A stretch of DNA of 64,000 nucleotides, from NCBI GenBank assembly GCA_902589825.1, contig CACIUL010000001.1:62001-126000 (forward strand), read 5' to 3'. Positions 1 to 9,686 of the stretch are shown here, one piece after another. The notes beneath the pieces were generated by a model, which worked only from the letters and a program-made list of their open reading frames with translations, made no database searches and was not told the origin of the DNA. This DNA is from an uncultured Verrucomicrobiota bacterium (GTDB lineage Bacteria > Verrucomicrobiota > Verrucomicrobiia > Verrucomicrobiales > DEV007). Each line of letters opens with the position of its first letter. Position 1 is the stretch's first letter. The translations under genes were made by a program, and so were the position numbers.

Positions 1-2
1 AT

Positions 3-347
3 GAGAGAGAAATACAGAATAATGATAATCTGCACGGCTATGCCATCCTGTCGAAGGCGGTTCCCATGTCGGGAAAATCAAGGGGTGCATTATCAGCGAT
101 TTTAGCCGACCCCAGAACCTACATTCGCTACGAGGAACCGCCAGATTGCAGTTTTCGTCCAGGAATCGCTTTCCGTTTTATTGATGGAAGCATTCAAGTT
201 GATCTTCTGGTGTGTTTCAGTTGTCGTGAGTTGCGCTATTATTTGAACGATGAGGTTGTGGGAACGAGTTTTTTCCAGCCCCAGGAGCTGCGTTCCCTGG
301 TCAAGGAACTGTTCCCGGATGACAAGACAATCCAATCATTAAAGTGA
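3..347 (+). CDS. C-terminal part of a protein truncated by the window start; unknown function
   Basis: The frame of ORF 66..347 stays open to base 3 (EREIQNNDNLHGYAILSKAVP-MSGKS...), so the M at 66 is probably internal. Confidence 0.6.
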   Translation, partial: EREIQNNDNLHGYAILSKAVPMSGKSRGALSAILADPRTYIRYEEPPDCSFRPGIAFRFIDGSIQVDLLVCFSCRELRYYLNDEVVGTSFFQPQELRSLVKELFPDDKTIQSLK

Positions 348-442
348 GTGGGTTGTTTTAGATTCAAGACTTCTTTTGACTTATTTAGCTGCCAGCTTTT
401 TGTGGCCCTGATTTCATCCTGATACTTAAACGTATTGTTTAT

Positions 443-895
443 ATGAAAAAAATACTGACCACTTTCATCGGGCTTGCTTTGGTTTTGGGATCGATAGATG
501 TTCGAGCCGCACAGGCACCGCTGACTCAAAAGCAGCTTGAATCACAATCGGAATTGATAGTTGCCGGCAAGGTTGTTGCCATTGCGTCCCGCGTAAAGAA
601 ATCCCGGGTGGAACGGGCCTTCGGGATTCATCGCGACAGGGTATTCACCCTCACGATAAAGGTGGCATTCATCTCAAAGGGAACCGGGGCGAAATCGGGC
701 CAGGAAATCCGGGTTGTGGCGTGGCAACCGGCGGTGCGTATTCCTCGATTGCCGGGGCTTCAGGGGCACGGTCCGATTCCCGGGAAAGGTGATAGCGTAA
801 CGGTGTATTTGAAGTGGAATAAGGCAGGAAAGTTCTGGGAGCCAATTCATCCCAATGGGATTGAGATTCACACGGATGCCAAGCGATCGGGGTAG
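443..895 (+). CDS. Hypothetical secreted protein, similar to the product of 13297..13755
   Basis: N-terminal signal peptide; 'APLTQKQLESQSELIVAGKVVAI' resembles 'APYSKQQLEQIATDIVVGKVQAI' in the second copy. Confidence 0.7.
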   Translation: MKKILTTFIGLALVLGSIDVRAAQAPLTQKQLESQSELIVAGKVVAIASRVKKSRVERAFGIHRDRVFTLTIKVAFISKGTGAKSGQEIRVVAWQPAVRIPRLPGLQGHGPIPGKGDSVTVYLKWNKAGKFWEPIHPNGIEIHTDAKRSG

Positions 896-960
896 GATAC
901 TGAAGAATTGCAGGCAGATTTGTCTTGTGGACTTATCCGTTTACCAGTCGCAAAAATACT

Positions 961-1013
961 GCAGATAGACGCAGATAGACGCAGATAGACGCAGATAGAC
1001 GCAGATAGACGCA
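961..1013. repeat. Short tandem repeat: 5 perfect copies of GCAGATAGAC plus a partial copy
   Basis: Read directly: (gcagatagac)x5 followed by gca. Confidence 0.97.
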
Positions 1014-1086
1014 ATGTTTGTCTTGTTTGCTCGAGAAGATCCTGAGTAATATAGAGTGAGATAAACATACCCGCTATTAGTCTATT

Positions 1087-4000
1087 ATGAAACAATTGAA
1101 GTGGGCTGCTCTCCTGCCATTATTCTTGATATTTGTCAGCCAGCTGCGTGCCGAGTTTGAATTCATTCCGATCAGCAATGATGCGGACTCGCAGATCAGT
1201 ACCGACAATGACTATACCCACGCCATTGATTTCGGTAATCAACCCGGTAATAACCCGCTTGCCAATGTCAACGGGGTGCAGTTTGCCAACGGCAACCCTG
1301 GAGCCTTTCCCGGTGCGGTGGGATCCGGCACGGTGGGGACAGGTTCCTCGACCATACCCAACAGCCACCCCGGCAACGGGGGGCACAACACCTTCGGTGC
1401 CGTCTCCGGGCTCTTTGGTGACATGCTCTACAATGATGCGACCGCAGACATCCAGCTTACCGGGCTGACTCCCGGAGTGACTTATGATTTCCGCTATTAC
1501 ATGCGGCAGTGGGGGGCGGGTACGCGCACGCAGGATTTTCTCTTTGACGGGGATGGGGACGGGGCTTTTGAGAGCACGATCCGTATTTCCCAGGACAATG
1601 CATCTGTGGAGCCGCCCGGGTTTGCCACAGCCAACCAGGCATACGCTTTTTCCTTTACCTACAACGCCGGGGCGAGTGGCACCCTGAACCTCAAGGTAAA
1701 CACTATTGGCGGTGGCACCTTCCACCTCTATGGACTGACCAACCAGGTGGTCGATGTGGCGGACGCCGACGGGGATGGCATGCCGGATGCCTTTGAGGTG
1801 GAGCACACCGACCCCGGGTCGACAACCGCCCTCAATGCCGCTGATGATCTTGATAATGACGGACTGACCAACCTGCAGGAATTTGAGAACAAAACCGACC
1901 CGAACAATGCCGACACCGATGGGGATGGACTTGCCGATGGTGACGAAATTGCCGGTGCAGGATCGCGTCCGTCAACCAACCCGGTCAGTGCTGATACGGA
2001 TGGTGATGGCCTTAGTGATTTGGTCGAGAGTAATACCGGTAACTTTGTCAGTGTCGCCGACACGGGTACAGACCCGGCCAGGATTGACACGGATGGTGAC
2101 GGCTCACTGGATGGTGCGGAAGTCGCTGCCGAGAGTGACCCGAATAATGACGGTGACCTTCCGACCCTGCCGTTCGGCAGCTTTGCGCTGACAGGCCCAC
2201 TGACTGATGATGCCAGTTCCGGGATTGACCCTGCAAACGACTACACGCATACCATCAGTGGGGGCGGTGTCGAGACGGTCAACGGAGTGACCTTTGACTT
2301 GCTCAATTCCACGACGCTTCCATCCAACTTCAACTGGACAGTGTCATCAATTAAGAACCAGATCGACAATAACAACGGCGGTTGGAACCTTGGTTCGTCC
2401 GGGGTGACTGGTCCGGGTCTGCGCGGCCTGCTCGGCTCATTTACATACAATAATGACGGAGCAGCCGGTTCAAACCAGACCTTTACCCTCAGTGCCTTGA
2501 CACCGGGGAAAACCTATGAAACCCGGCTCTACATGCGCAAGTGGGATAACTCGACGGCACGGGGCCAGACAGCGACCTTTACCGCGGGTGCACAGGCCGC
2601 GTCATCAATCACCTTTTTTGAGGATCACCCAGAGGAACTTCCGACCGCCCTGCCAAACCGTGACTCGGCGTGGTACCTGAGCTATCGTTATACTGCTGAT
2701 GCCTCGGGAAGTCTTACTATTCGCTTTGAGGTCCAGCCCAGTGGGTCGGTGCAGGGCAACCCTGGTAGCTTCCATCTCTATGGACTGACTAACCAGGAGA
2801 TTGATACTGATGATGCCGACGGCGATGGCCTGACGGATTCTTTTGAGCTTGAGCACACGGATCCCCAGTCAGCCACCGCGCTCAATGCCGCCGATGATCT
2901 TGATAATGATGGGCTGACCAACCTGCAGGAATTTGAGAATAAAACCGACCCGAATGACGCTGACAGCGATGGTGACGGCCTCAATGACGGTGATGAAATT
3001 GCCGGTGCGGGATCGCGTCCTGCAACGGACCCGACCCGTGCCGATAGCGATGGCGACGGTCTCAGTGACTTTGCCGAGACCAATACCGGTGCGTTTGCCG
3101 GTGGGAGCGACACGGGCACAGATCCCGCCAATCCTGACACGGACGGTGACGGTGCGTCTGACGGTGAGGAAGTCGCTGCCGGCAGTGATCCGCACGACTC
3201 CGATGACCGCCCGCCTCTGCCTGATGGCTTTGCACTGGCCGGTCCACTGACTGATGACGCCAGCTCCGGGATTGATCCTGCCAATGACTATACGCATGCC
3301 ATCAGTGGAGGGGGTGTCGAAACGGTCAACGGAGTGACCTTTGACCTGCTTGACCGGACAGCGCGTCCGCCGAATTTTGAATGGAGTGCTTCCTCGCAGC
3401 AGAACATGATCAACGACAATAATGGTGGTTGGAATCCTGTAGCTGCCGGGGTGACCGGTCCGGGATTACTGGGATTGCTTGGTTCCTTCACCTACAACAG
3501 TGATGGCAATGCAGGATCAAATCAGACCTTTACCCTCAGCGCCTTGACACCGGGGCAGACTTACGAGACCCGGCTCTATATGCGCAAGTGGAGCGATGAC
3601 ACCGCAAGGGGCCAGACGGCGACTTTCACGGCGGGCGGACGGGCACCCTCATCAATCACATTCTTTGAGGATCACCCGGAGGAATTGCCGACCTCTCTGC
3701 CGGACCGTGACTCGGCGTGGTATCTCAGTTACACTTACACGGCGGATGCCGCAGGCACCCTTGCCATTCGCTTTGAGATCCAACCCAGTGGAGTGGTGCA
3801 GGGAAATCCAGGAAGCTTCCACCTTTATGGCCTCACTAACCAGGTTGCATCATCGCCGGCTCCCCTTGAGATTACTGATATCAGTTACAATGCGGCGACA
3901 TCCTCATTGTCGATTGTGTTTAATTCACAGCCCGGAGCCAATTATGCCCTGGATTATTCAACGACCCTTGAAGAAGGCGACTGGCAGGAACTGGATGATG

Positions 4001-4098
4001 GTATTGTCGCTGAAGGGACAGAGACGACAGTGGTTGACAGCTTTCTTATTCCTAACTTATCCAAGCGTGCCTGGCTGAGGGTCCGGAGAGTGGAATAA
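1087..4098 (+). CDS. Large secreted thrombospondin type-3 repeat protein with three copies of a beta-sandwich-like domain
   Basis: Signal peptide; many DxDxDG(L/D) calcium-binding repeats; three domains each ending 'GSFHLYGLTNQ' or 'GTFHLYGLTNQ'. Confidence 0.85.
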   Translation: MKQLKWAALLPLFLIFVSQLRAEFEFIPISNDADSQISTDNDYTHAIDFGNQPGNNPLANVNGVQFANGNPGAFPGAVGSGTVGTGSSTIPNSHPGNGGHNTFGAVSGLFGDMLYNDATADIQLTGLTPGVTYDFRYYMRQWGAGTRTQDFLFDGDGDGAFESTIRISQDNASVEPPGFATANQAYAFSFTYNAGASGTLNLKVNTIGGGTFHLYGLTNQVVDVADADGDGMPDAFEVEHTDPGSTTALNAADDLDNDGLTNLQEFENKTDPNNADTDGDGLADGDEIAGAGSRPSTNPVSADTDGDGLSDLVESNTGNFVSVADTGTDPARIDTDGDGSLDGAEVAAESDPNNDGDLPTLPFGSFALTGPLTDDASSGIDPANDYTHTISGGGVETVNGVTFDLLNSTTLPSNFNWTVSSIKNQIDNNNGGWNLGSSGVTGPGLRGLLGSFTYNNDGAAGSNQTFTLSALTPGKTYETRLYMRKWDNSTARGQTATFTAGAQAASSITFFEDHPEELPTALPNRDSAWYLSYRYTADASGSLTIRFEVQPSGSVQGNPGSFHLYGLTNQEIDTDDADGDGLTDSFELEHTDPQSATALNAADDLDNDGLTNLQEFENKTDPNDADSDGDGLNDGDEIAGAGSRPATDPTRADSDGDGLSDFAETNTGAFAGGSDTGTDPANPDTDGDGASDGEEVAAGSDPHDSDDRPPLPDGFALAGPLTDDASSGIDPANDYTHAISGGGVETVNGVTFDLLDRTARPPNFEWSASSQQNMINDNNGGWNPVAAGVTGPGLLGLLGSFTYNSDGNAGSNQTFTLSALTPGQTYETRLYMRKWSDDTARGQTATFTAGGRAPSSITFFEDHPEELPTSLPDRDSAWYLSYTYTADAAGTLAIRFEIQPSGVVQGNPGSFHLYGLTNQVASSPAPLEITDISYNAATSSLSIVFNSQPGANYALDYSTTLEEGDWQELDDGIVAEGTETTVVDSFLIPNLSKRAWLRVRRVE

Positions 4099-4157
4099 GC
4101 ATTTATTGCTTGTTAGGATTCCGCTTACTATTTCCGGATCGGTTGCATTAATTAGTA

Positions 4158-4634
4158 ATGATCGTTTATGTAACAATAGGGATTGTTACGTTGCTGGCGA
4201 TTGCCGGCTTGTTTTTTATTGATAATGCGTTTGACCGGATTTTTGGATGGTTGTTTCGCAAGGCAGGCCTGCAATCTGGGAATGGACCCTTGATGGTGGG
4301 CTCGAGAGCCCAGGGGGAGAAGTTCATCCTGAGCCTTGAGAATCAGGGCACGGATTCACTGATGCTTGCTGCCGTTGAGGGCAGGGACAGGGATCAAAAG
4401 AAATGTTATCCCCTACCATGCCTTAAAAAAGAGGATTTTCGCGCAGGCGGCACAAAGGGCGCGCGGTTTAAGCAATTTGCCGGCATTGTTCTGCAACCAG
4501 GGGAAGAGAGGCCCGTGATTCTCGATCTGGATGAATTGGCGGCTTTGGGTTGCCTGACTCTCACAGTCCTCGATCAACGGGGAAATAAATGGCCGGTTTG
4601 CGATTTCGGTTCGAATGAGTCAAAAAAGAGCTGA
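4158..4634 (+). CDS. Hypothetical membrane-anchored protein
   Basis: N-terminal hydrophobic helix and open frame; no family recognised. Confidence 0.6.
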   Translation: MIVYVTIGIVTLLAIAGLFFIDNAFDRIFGWLFRKAGLQSGNGPLMVGSRAQGEKFILSLENQGTDSLMLAAVEGRDRDQKKCYPLPCLKKEDFRAGGTKGARFKQFAGIVLQPGEERPVILDLDELAALGCLTLTVLDQRGNKWPVCDFGSNESKKS

Positions 4635-4771
4635 AAATGGTTATTCGAACGATTGTTCTAAGAATTTATTCCTTACCTGCGTTAGCTTAACAACAGCATT
4701 AAGAATTCAATAGTTTACCACTGGATGCCCCGGCGATAAAACCAGGCCAATCCATCACTGCGCCCATCAAA

Positions 4772-5425
4772 ATGAAAAATACCTTGTTCGCCTTTATCAC
4801 ACTTACCCTGACCCTTTCCTGTTATGGACTGGACCGGGATTACGTTCCCCGCGCAATACTAACGAGGGAGCAGGAGAAGGAGGTAATCACCCTGGCTGAA
4901 AAATGTGGCATAGAGTCGGTCTCCAGGATCTCCACCCACAACATGTATCCATCCCCATTTCGGGGCATACTTGTACAGGGCATTGAGCAGACCAAAGGTC
5001 GTGAAGTCTCCTATCAGGTTTTGGGTATGAGTTACAGCAAGTGGCTGGATCCGGCGGCCAAGCCAGGAAAGGGCGATATCAGAATGGGTAACTTCTGGGC
5101 AGGGAAGCCCTACGTGCGCAAGCAAACCATCCTCAAGGTTGGCAAGGAGGAATACCGGGTTGGTTCAATTCGTGATATGACGGCGGAGGAATGTGAGAAG
5201 ATTCTGGGGATGCTCCTCAAGGGGGAATACGAGCTGGGCTCCGCCGTTAATAAAAAAACAATTGATCAGGTAGGTTGGGAGAAGCCAAGTAGCTTTTCCA
5301 AGCGGGGTGAGTTCATCTCGGCAGGGTTCCTGCACAAGGCCAAGGACGCCGGTTTCTTTGATCTCCAGATCAAGATGACGGGAGGGAAAATTAAGATTGA
5401 GCAAATGTTTCAGGCGATTCCCTGA
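4772..5425 (+). CDS. Hypothetical secreted protein
   Basis: Signal peptide and open frame; no family recognised. Confidence 0.65.
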   Translation: MKNTLFAFITLTLTLSCYGLDRDYVPRAILTREQEKEVITLAEKCGIESVSRISTHNMYPSPFRGILVQGIEQTKGREVSYQVLGMSYSKWLDPAAKPGKGDIRMGNFWAGKPYVRKQTILKVGKEEYRVGSIRDMTAEECEKILGMLLKGEYELGSAVNKKTIDQVGWEKPSSFSKRGEFISAGFLHKAKDAGFFDLQIKMTGGKIKIEQMFQAIP

Positions 5426-6594
5426 TTGCTCAGTTGGTGTCGGTATTGCGATGGAGTGATTTTTTCAATGCGGGTAAAAACCTTGTAGAGGTGGTCAGCA
5501 TTACGGAACCCGCATTCCCTGGCAACGGTTTTCAGAGGGGAGGTTGACTCGACCAGGTGCCGTTTTACTCTGGCAACCCTTAGTCGAGTAATCTCTCCTG
5601 CCACACTTTTGTTTAGCGATTGGTTAAACTGGCGCTCAAGGCTGCGTCGATTGATCCCGGTTTTATTCGCGACGTCATTGACCTTGATGGGTGTGTGTGC
5701 ATTTTCTGAAATAAATCGCAATGCTCGTGAAACTACCGGGTTATCCGCCGCATAGGAGTCTGTGGACTGTCGCGGAATAATGGTATTGGGTGGTATTAAT
5801 ATTGGGCTGCTGGGATGTTTTGCTCCTCGCATGAGTTGATCGAGGAGCTTTGCAGCCTGGTAACCTACTTTCTCAAAGTTCAGGTCGATGCTGGTAAGAG
5901 TGGGACTGGGTGAGGAACATATCGTTTCTTCATTAGAGCTTCCGATAATGCCCAGATCTCCCGGAATGCTCAGGCCTTTTGCGCGACAAACATCAATCAG
6001 GTAGCGACAATAGAGGTCATTAACCACAAAAATGCCAGTTGGAGGCCGAAGGGTTGCCAGCCATTTCTCCATCCCTAGAATGAGGTTTTTCCATCCTTTT
6101 GTCGTTGTCGCGGCACCCCTGCGCAAAAAACGAAAAGCTGAGCAATCCAAGCCCTCTTTATTGAGGCGACTGCGGAAACCGGATAGCTGGCATATTGCAT
6201 CCTTGTCACGGGAGAATCCCAAGTAACCAAAACGCTTGAATCCACGGTTTAACAAATGCTCAGCGGCCATTTTTCCAGAAACATCAAACTCAGGAAAGAC
6301 ACTTGGCAGTCCCTTCACAGGAGAGTTCATCCAAAGGTTCACCAGCGGCACGTTCATGCGATTGGCTGTTGTGGCCAAGGAGCTTGTGGTTCGTGCCAGA
6401 ATGCCGTCGAAGGGGGGCGCATTATTTTCTGTTTTCAAAAAGCTTGCTGTTGATGGAGTGATGGAACATTCCCATCCCGCCTTGTCGGCATAGCGTTGGC
6501 ATCCGGCATAAGTTTCCAAGTGGCGCTTAAATCCCCATTCCATCTCCAAGGCTATGGCAACGCGTTTTGCTTTCTGTTGCTTCATGTAGCGCAT
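5410..6594 (-). CDS. XylR-like AraC-family transcriptional regulator (periplasmic-binding-protein-like sensor plus C-terminal AraC HTH)
   Basis: N-terminal 'RVAIALEMEWGFKRHLETYAGCQRYA', LacI-like sensor core, C-terminal 'GINRRSLERQFNQSLNKSVAGEITRLRVARVKRHLVES...ECGFRNADHLYKVFTRIEKITPSQYR'. Confidence 0.93.
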   Translation of the reverse strand: MRYMKQQKAKRVAIALEMEWGFKRHLETYAGCQRYADKAGWECSITPSTASFLKTENNAPPFDGILARTTSSLATTANRMNVPLVNLWMNSPVKGLPSVFPEFDVSGKMAAEHLLNRGFKRFGYLGFSRDKDAICQLSGFRSRLNKEGLDCSAFRFLRRGAATTTKGWKNLILGMEKWLATLRPPTGIFVVNDLYCRYLIDVCRAKGLSIPGDLGIIGSSNEETICSSPSPTLTSIDLNFEKVGYQAAKLLDQLMRGAKHPSSPILIPPNTIIPRQSTDSYAADNPVVSRALRFISENAHTPIKVNDVANKTGINRRSLERQFNQSLNKSVAGEITRLRVARVKRHLVESTSPLKTVARECGFRNADHLYKVFTRIEKITPSQYRHQLSNQGIA

Positions 6595-6632
6595 TGAAGC
6601 TTCTTGTCTTGATTATGGCAAATGCTTAGTGT

Positions 6633-6661
6633 CGCAAAAAAGCTTCAAATATACGCAAAAA
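6633..6661. promoter_or_regulatory. Candidate AraC/XylR operator: two CGCAAAAA direct repeats with 21-bp start-to-start spacing
   Basis: CGCAAAAA at 6633-6640 and 6654-6661, in the divergent intergenic region between the regulator and a SASA gene. Confidence 0.4.
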
Positions 6662-6730
6662 GGATAACCTATTATTTTGCCGAATCTGCGGTTTTACTTT
6701 AAATAAATTATCCAACAAATAGAAAAAGTA

Positions 6731-7795
6731 ATGAAGATGCTAAATCATTTTGCAGAAGCCTTTTTGTCAGTTTTTATACTGGCAGCTCTCAACCTGACCC
6801 TTTCGGCAGGCGACTTGCCCCGCCCGGACGGCAAAGGGGCAGACATGAGCAAACCGGTGCAGGTCTACATCCTCCTCGGGCAGTCAAACATGCTGGGTTT
6901 TGGAAAAATAAAGGGGGGAGAAGGTTCGCTTGAGCACGCCGTTAAGGAAAAAGGACTGTATCCTTATCTGGTCGATACGTCCGGCAAATGGACTGAGCGC
7001 AAGGATGTTCGCAATGTTCGCGTGATGGGCAGCGGCACCGGCGGCATGAAACAGTTCAATAACGAGTGGATGACTATTGCAGGCCGGGCTATCGGGCCGG
7101 AAATCGGCATTGGTCACTATGTCGGCCAGGTCACCGATGCGCCTGTCATGATCCTCAAGAGTTGCATCGGCAACCGTGCCTTGGGTTGGGACCTTCTTCC
7201 CCCGGGAAGTGAGGGCTTTGAGTTTACCGATAAAAAGGGCGTTACGTGGGTGCATCCCGGCTACAAGGGGAGTCCTGAGCGTTGGAAAAAGGGTGATGAG
7301 CCAAAGAAGATCAATTGGTATGCGGGCATGCAGTATGATGGCGACATTGCACGGGCCAAGAAAGTCCTCTCCGAGCTTGGAAAGTATTACCCGGGAGCCA
7401 AGAAATTCGAGGTTGCCGGATTCTTCTGGTGGCAGGGGGATCGTGACAGTCGCAGTGCTGCGCTTTCCGGCCGGTATGAGAAAAACCTTGCTCACCTCAT
7501 CAAGACGCTTCGCAAGGACTTTGATTGTCCCAAGGCCAAGTTTGTCTGCGCCTCCCTTGGACAAACCAAGGAGGGTAGCGCTGGTGGTGGTGGAAAAATA
7601 CTCAATGCCATGCAGGCAGTGGATGGCAAGTCCGGAAAGTATCCTGAGTTTAAGGGCAACGTTGCAAGTGTCTATACGCACCCGCTTTCAAAGGGCGGAA
7701 GCTCCGGCGGTCACTACGGGGGGAATGCTGAGACTTACATGAATGTTGGTGAAGCCATGGGTAAAGCCATGGTTGAACTCTTGAAGCAGCAATAG
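6731..7795 (+). CDS. SASA-domain carbohydrate esterase (sialate O-acetylesterase-like)
   Basis: Signal peptide; 'VQVYILLGQSNMLGFGKI' Ser motif; 'AGFFWWQGDRD'. Confidence 0.9.
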   Translation: MKMLNHFAEAFLSVFILAALNLTLSAGDLPRPDGKGADMSKPVQVYILLGQSNMLGFGKIKGGEGSLEHAVKEKGLYPYLVDTSGKWTERKDVRNVRVMGSGTGGMKQFNNEWMTIAGRAIGPEIGIGHYVGQVTDAPVMILKSCIGNRALGWDLLPPGSEGFEFTDKKGVTWVHPGYKGSPERWKKGDEPKKINWYAGMQYDGDIARAKKVLSELGKYYPGAKKFEVAGFFWWQGDRDSRSAALSGRYEKNLAHLIKTLRKDFDCPKAKFVCASLGQTKEGSAGGGGKILNAMQAVDGKSGKYPEFKGNVASVYTHPLSKGGSSGGHYGGNAETYMNVGEAMGKAMVELLKQQ

Positions 7796-7892
7796 CTGGG
7801 TATGAACTCTCTCAAGTCTTTCTGGCCAGGGGATTTTTGATCAGCGTGAAACAACATTTTCAGGAAGTTCGGATGATTCCACTCCTGATTAT

Positions 7893-7933
7893 AGACCGGC
7901 AGATTCGTGGGGTTTCTGCCGGTCTTCTTTTTT
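7893..7933 (+). terminator. Rho-independent terminator
   Basis: Perfect 11-bp stem AGACCGGCAGA / TCTGCCGGTCT followed by TCTTTTTT. Confidence 0.85.
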
Positions 7934-7961
7934 GTGAGCGTGTGAGAATAATTAAAAGTGC

Positions 7962-9395
7962 ATGCAACTTATGAAAAACAACTTCATTGTCCTGCCGCGA
8001 TGCCTTTCGCGACATCTCTTATCGCTGATTGCTCTTACTTTAACCATTTTCCTGTCTTGGAAATCGGAGGCTGCCAGCAAGCCTATTAAAGTTTTCATCC
8101 TTTCCGGTCAATCCAACATGGTGGGCGCCGGAAAGGTGGACGGCGGCAGTAGTCGCTGGGGGGCGCAATTCCTCGATCCGGTGGTATCAGTATACGAGGG
8201 CAGCTATAATCCGGCCGCGAAGTATGATTCCAAGGAACCCATCAAGACCTTGGAGCTTGAATCATTTGGTGGCACGGAACCCACTCCCTACCCCGGAGGG
8301 GGTGTTCAGGTTACGAGGGGCTTTATCCAGGTAAAGGAAAGTGGAATTTACGAATTTCGTCCGGGTTACGGTGGTTCCATGGACAACATCATGGAAGTTG
8401 ATGGCAAGGTGGTTCATCGTAAGGAGCCAGGTCAGGAACCTGTGCGGCATGAGGTCAAGCTAGAAGGTGGCAAGAAGGTCGCCTTCAAAATCACCTACTT
8501 AACCAAGGATGCCAATGGATTGGGGTGGATCGTCAGGATGGACGTGCCCGGGACACTGTCTACTTTGGTTAAGCACAAGGGGATGTATTCCTACCTGATG
8601 AACGATCGTCATCAGTGGGTGGCACGTGATGATGTGTGGTATAGAGGCGTCATTGCTGCAACCGGAAGCAGATGGCTGGGCGTCAAGGGCGGGCGCATTG
8701 GTCCGGAGTTGGGATTTGGTCACGTTCTGGGAAATTACCACGGGGAACCGGTCTTGATCCTTAAAACCTCGCAGGGCAATCGTTCACTATCCTGGGATTT
8801 TCTCCCGCCTGGCAGTAAACGATTCGAGCATGGAGGGAAGGTTTACGCCGGTTACAAGGAGTCTCCTTTGTCATGGGAAAAGGGTGCCGAGCCCAAGCCA
8901 ATTAAATGGTATGCCGGCAAGCAATATGATGACTGCTTTGGGGCTGCTCAAGAGGTTCTGGACAACTTCGACAAGGAGTTTCCTCAGTGGAAGGGGCGAG
9001 GTTACAAGATCGCTGGCTTTGCCTGGTGGCAGGGCGACAAGGATCGTTACAATGAAGGGCATGCCGTTCAATATGAGAAGAACCTTGTTCACCTGATCAA
9101 GACATTGCGGCGAGAGTTCAATGTTCCCGGTGCCAAGTTTGTCGTTGCAACCCTTGGCCAAACCCCGAAGGATGCACCGCCCGGCAACGAGAAGCGGATC
9201 CTTGATGCCCAGCTTGCTGTTGACGGAACCTTCGGTCGATACCCTGAGTTCAACGGAAATGTAGCCACTGTTTACACTCATCCGCTCAGTCAGGGCGGTG
9301 CTTCCAACAGTCACTACGATGGCAACGCCCAGACCTATATGGATGTCGGGTCCGCCATGGGGGAAGCCATGGTTGAGCTGTTGAAAAACGAATAA
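7962..9395 (+). CDS. SASA-domain esterase with an extra domain inserted after the GQSN motif
   Basis: 'KVFILSGQSNMVGAGKV' then ~140 extra residues, then the SASA core 'RIGPELGFGHVL...AGFAWWQGDKDR'. Confidence 0.88.
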   Translation: MQLMKNNFIVLPRCLSRHLLSLIALTLTIFLSWKSEAASKPIKVFILSGQSNMVGAGKVDGGSSRWGAQFLDPVVSVYEGSYNPAAKYDSKEPIKTLELESFGGTEPTPYPGGGVQVTRGFIQVKESGIYEFRPGYGGSMDNIMEVDGKVVHRKEPGQEPVRHEVKLEGGKKVAFKITYLTKDANGLGWIVRMDVPGTLSTLVKHKGMYSYLMNDRHQWVARDDVWYRGVIAATGSRWLGVKGGRIGPELGFGHVLGNYHGEPVLILKTSQGNRSLSWDFLPPGSKRFEHGGKVYAGYKESPLSWEKGAEPKPIKWYAGKQYDDCFGAAQEVLDNFDKEFPQWKGRGYKIAGFAWWQGDKDRYNEGHAVQYEKNLVHLIKTLRREFNVPGAKFVVATLGQTPKDAPPGNEKRILDAQLAVDGTFGRYPEFNGNVATVYTHPLSQGGASNSHYDGNAQTYMDVGSAMGEAMVELLKNE

Positions 9396-9471
9396 CTGAA
9401 GGTAATGCGAATGTCTTTGGAGTCATCGGCAAGACTGTGAGGGTTCCGTCATCCAATAAAAAGAATCCTAA

Positions 9472-9681
9472 ATGAATCGTTTCTTCCGTTTGGCTTTAAG
9501 CCTTATCCTTGGGGTTTTGGCCTTCTTCGCCGTCTTTGGTTTTCTGGCAACCTTTGAGCCACTTGACCCGGCTATCCAAGTGACTTGGCGGGCAGTTTAC
9601 ATTGTTTTGTTTGTTGCCTGTATTGCCGGGTTGTTCATGATGAATCTGCCCGGCAAAAAGAACCGTGACGACAATAAATAA
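9472..9681 (+). CDS. Small two-helix membrane protein
   Basis: 69-aa hydrophobic ORF between SASA genes, closely spaced with the next gene. Confidence 0.6.
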   Translation: MNRFFRLALSLILGVLAFFAVFGFLATFEPLDPAIQVTWRAVYIVLFVACIAGLFMMNLPGKKNRDDNK

Positions 9682-9686
9682 ATGTT

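Noticed and set aside
961-1013. CRISPR-like short repeat array
   Set aside because: The units are 10 bp and directly contiguous with no spacers; it is a simple tandem repeat.
1120-1806. Long antisense ORF (228 aa) inside the thrombospondin-repeat gene
   Set aside because: It is a shadow of a high-GC repetitive coding frame, has no start context and its protein is low-complexity; the + frame has a clear domain structure.
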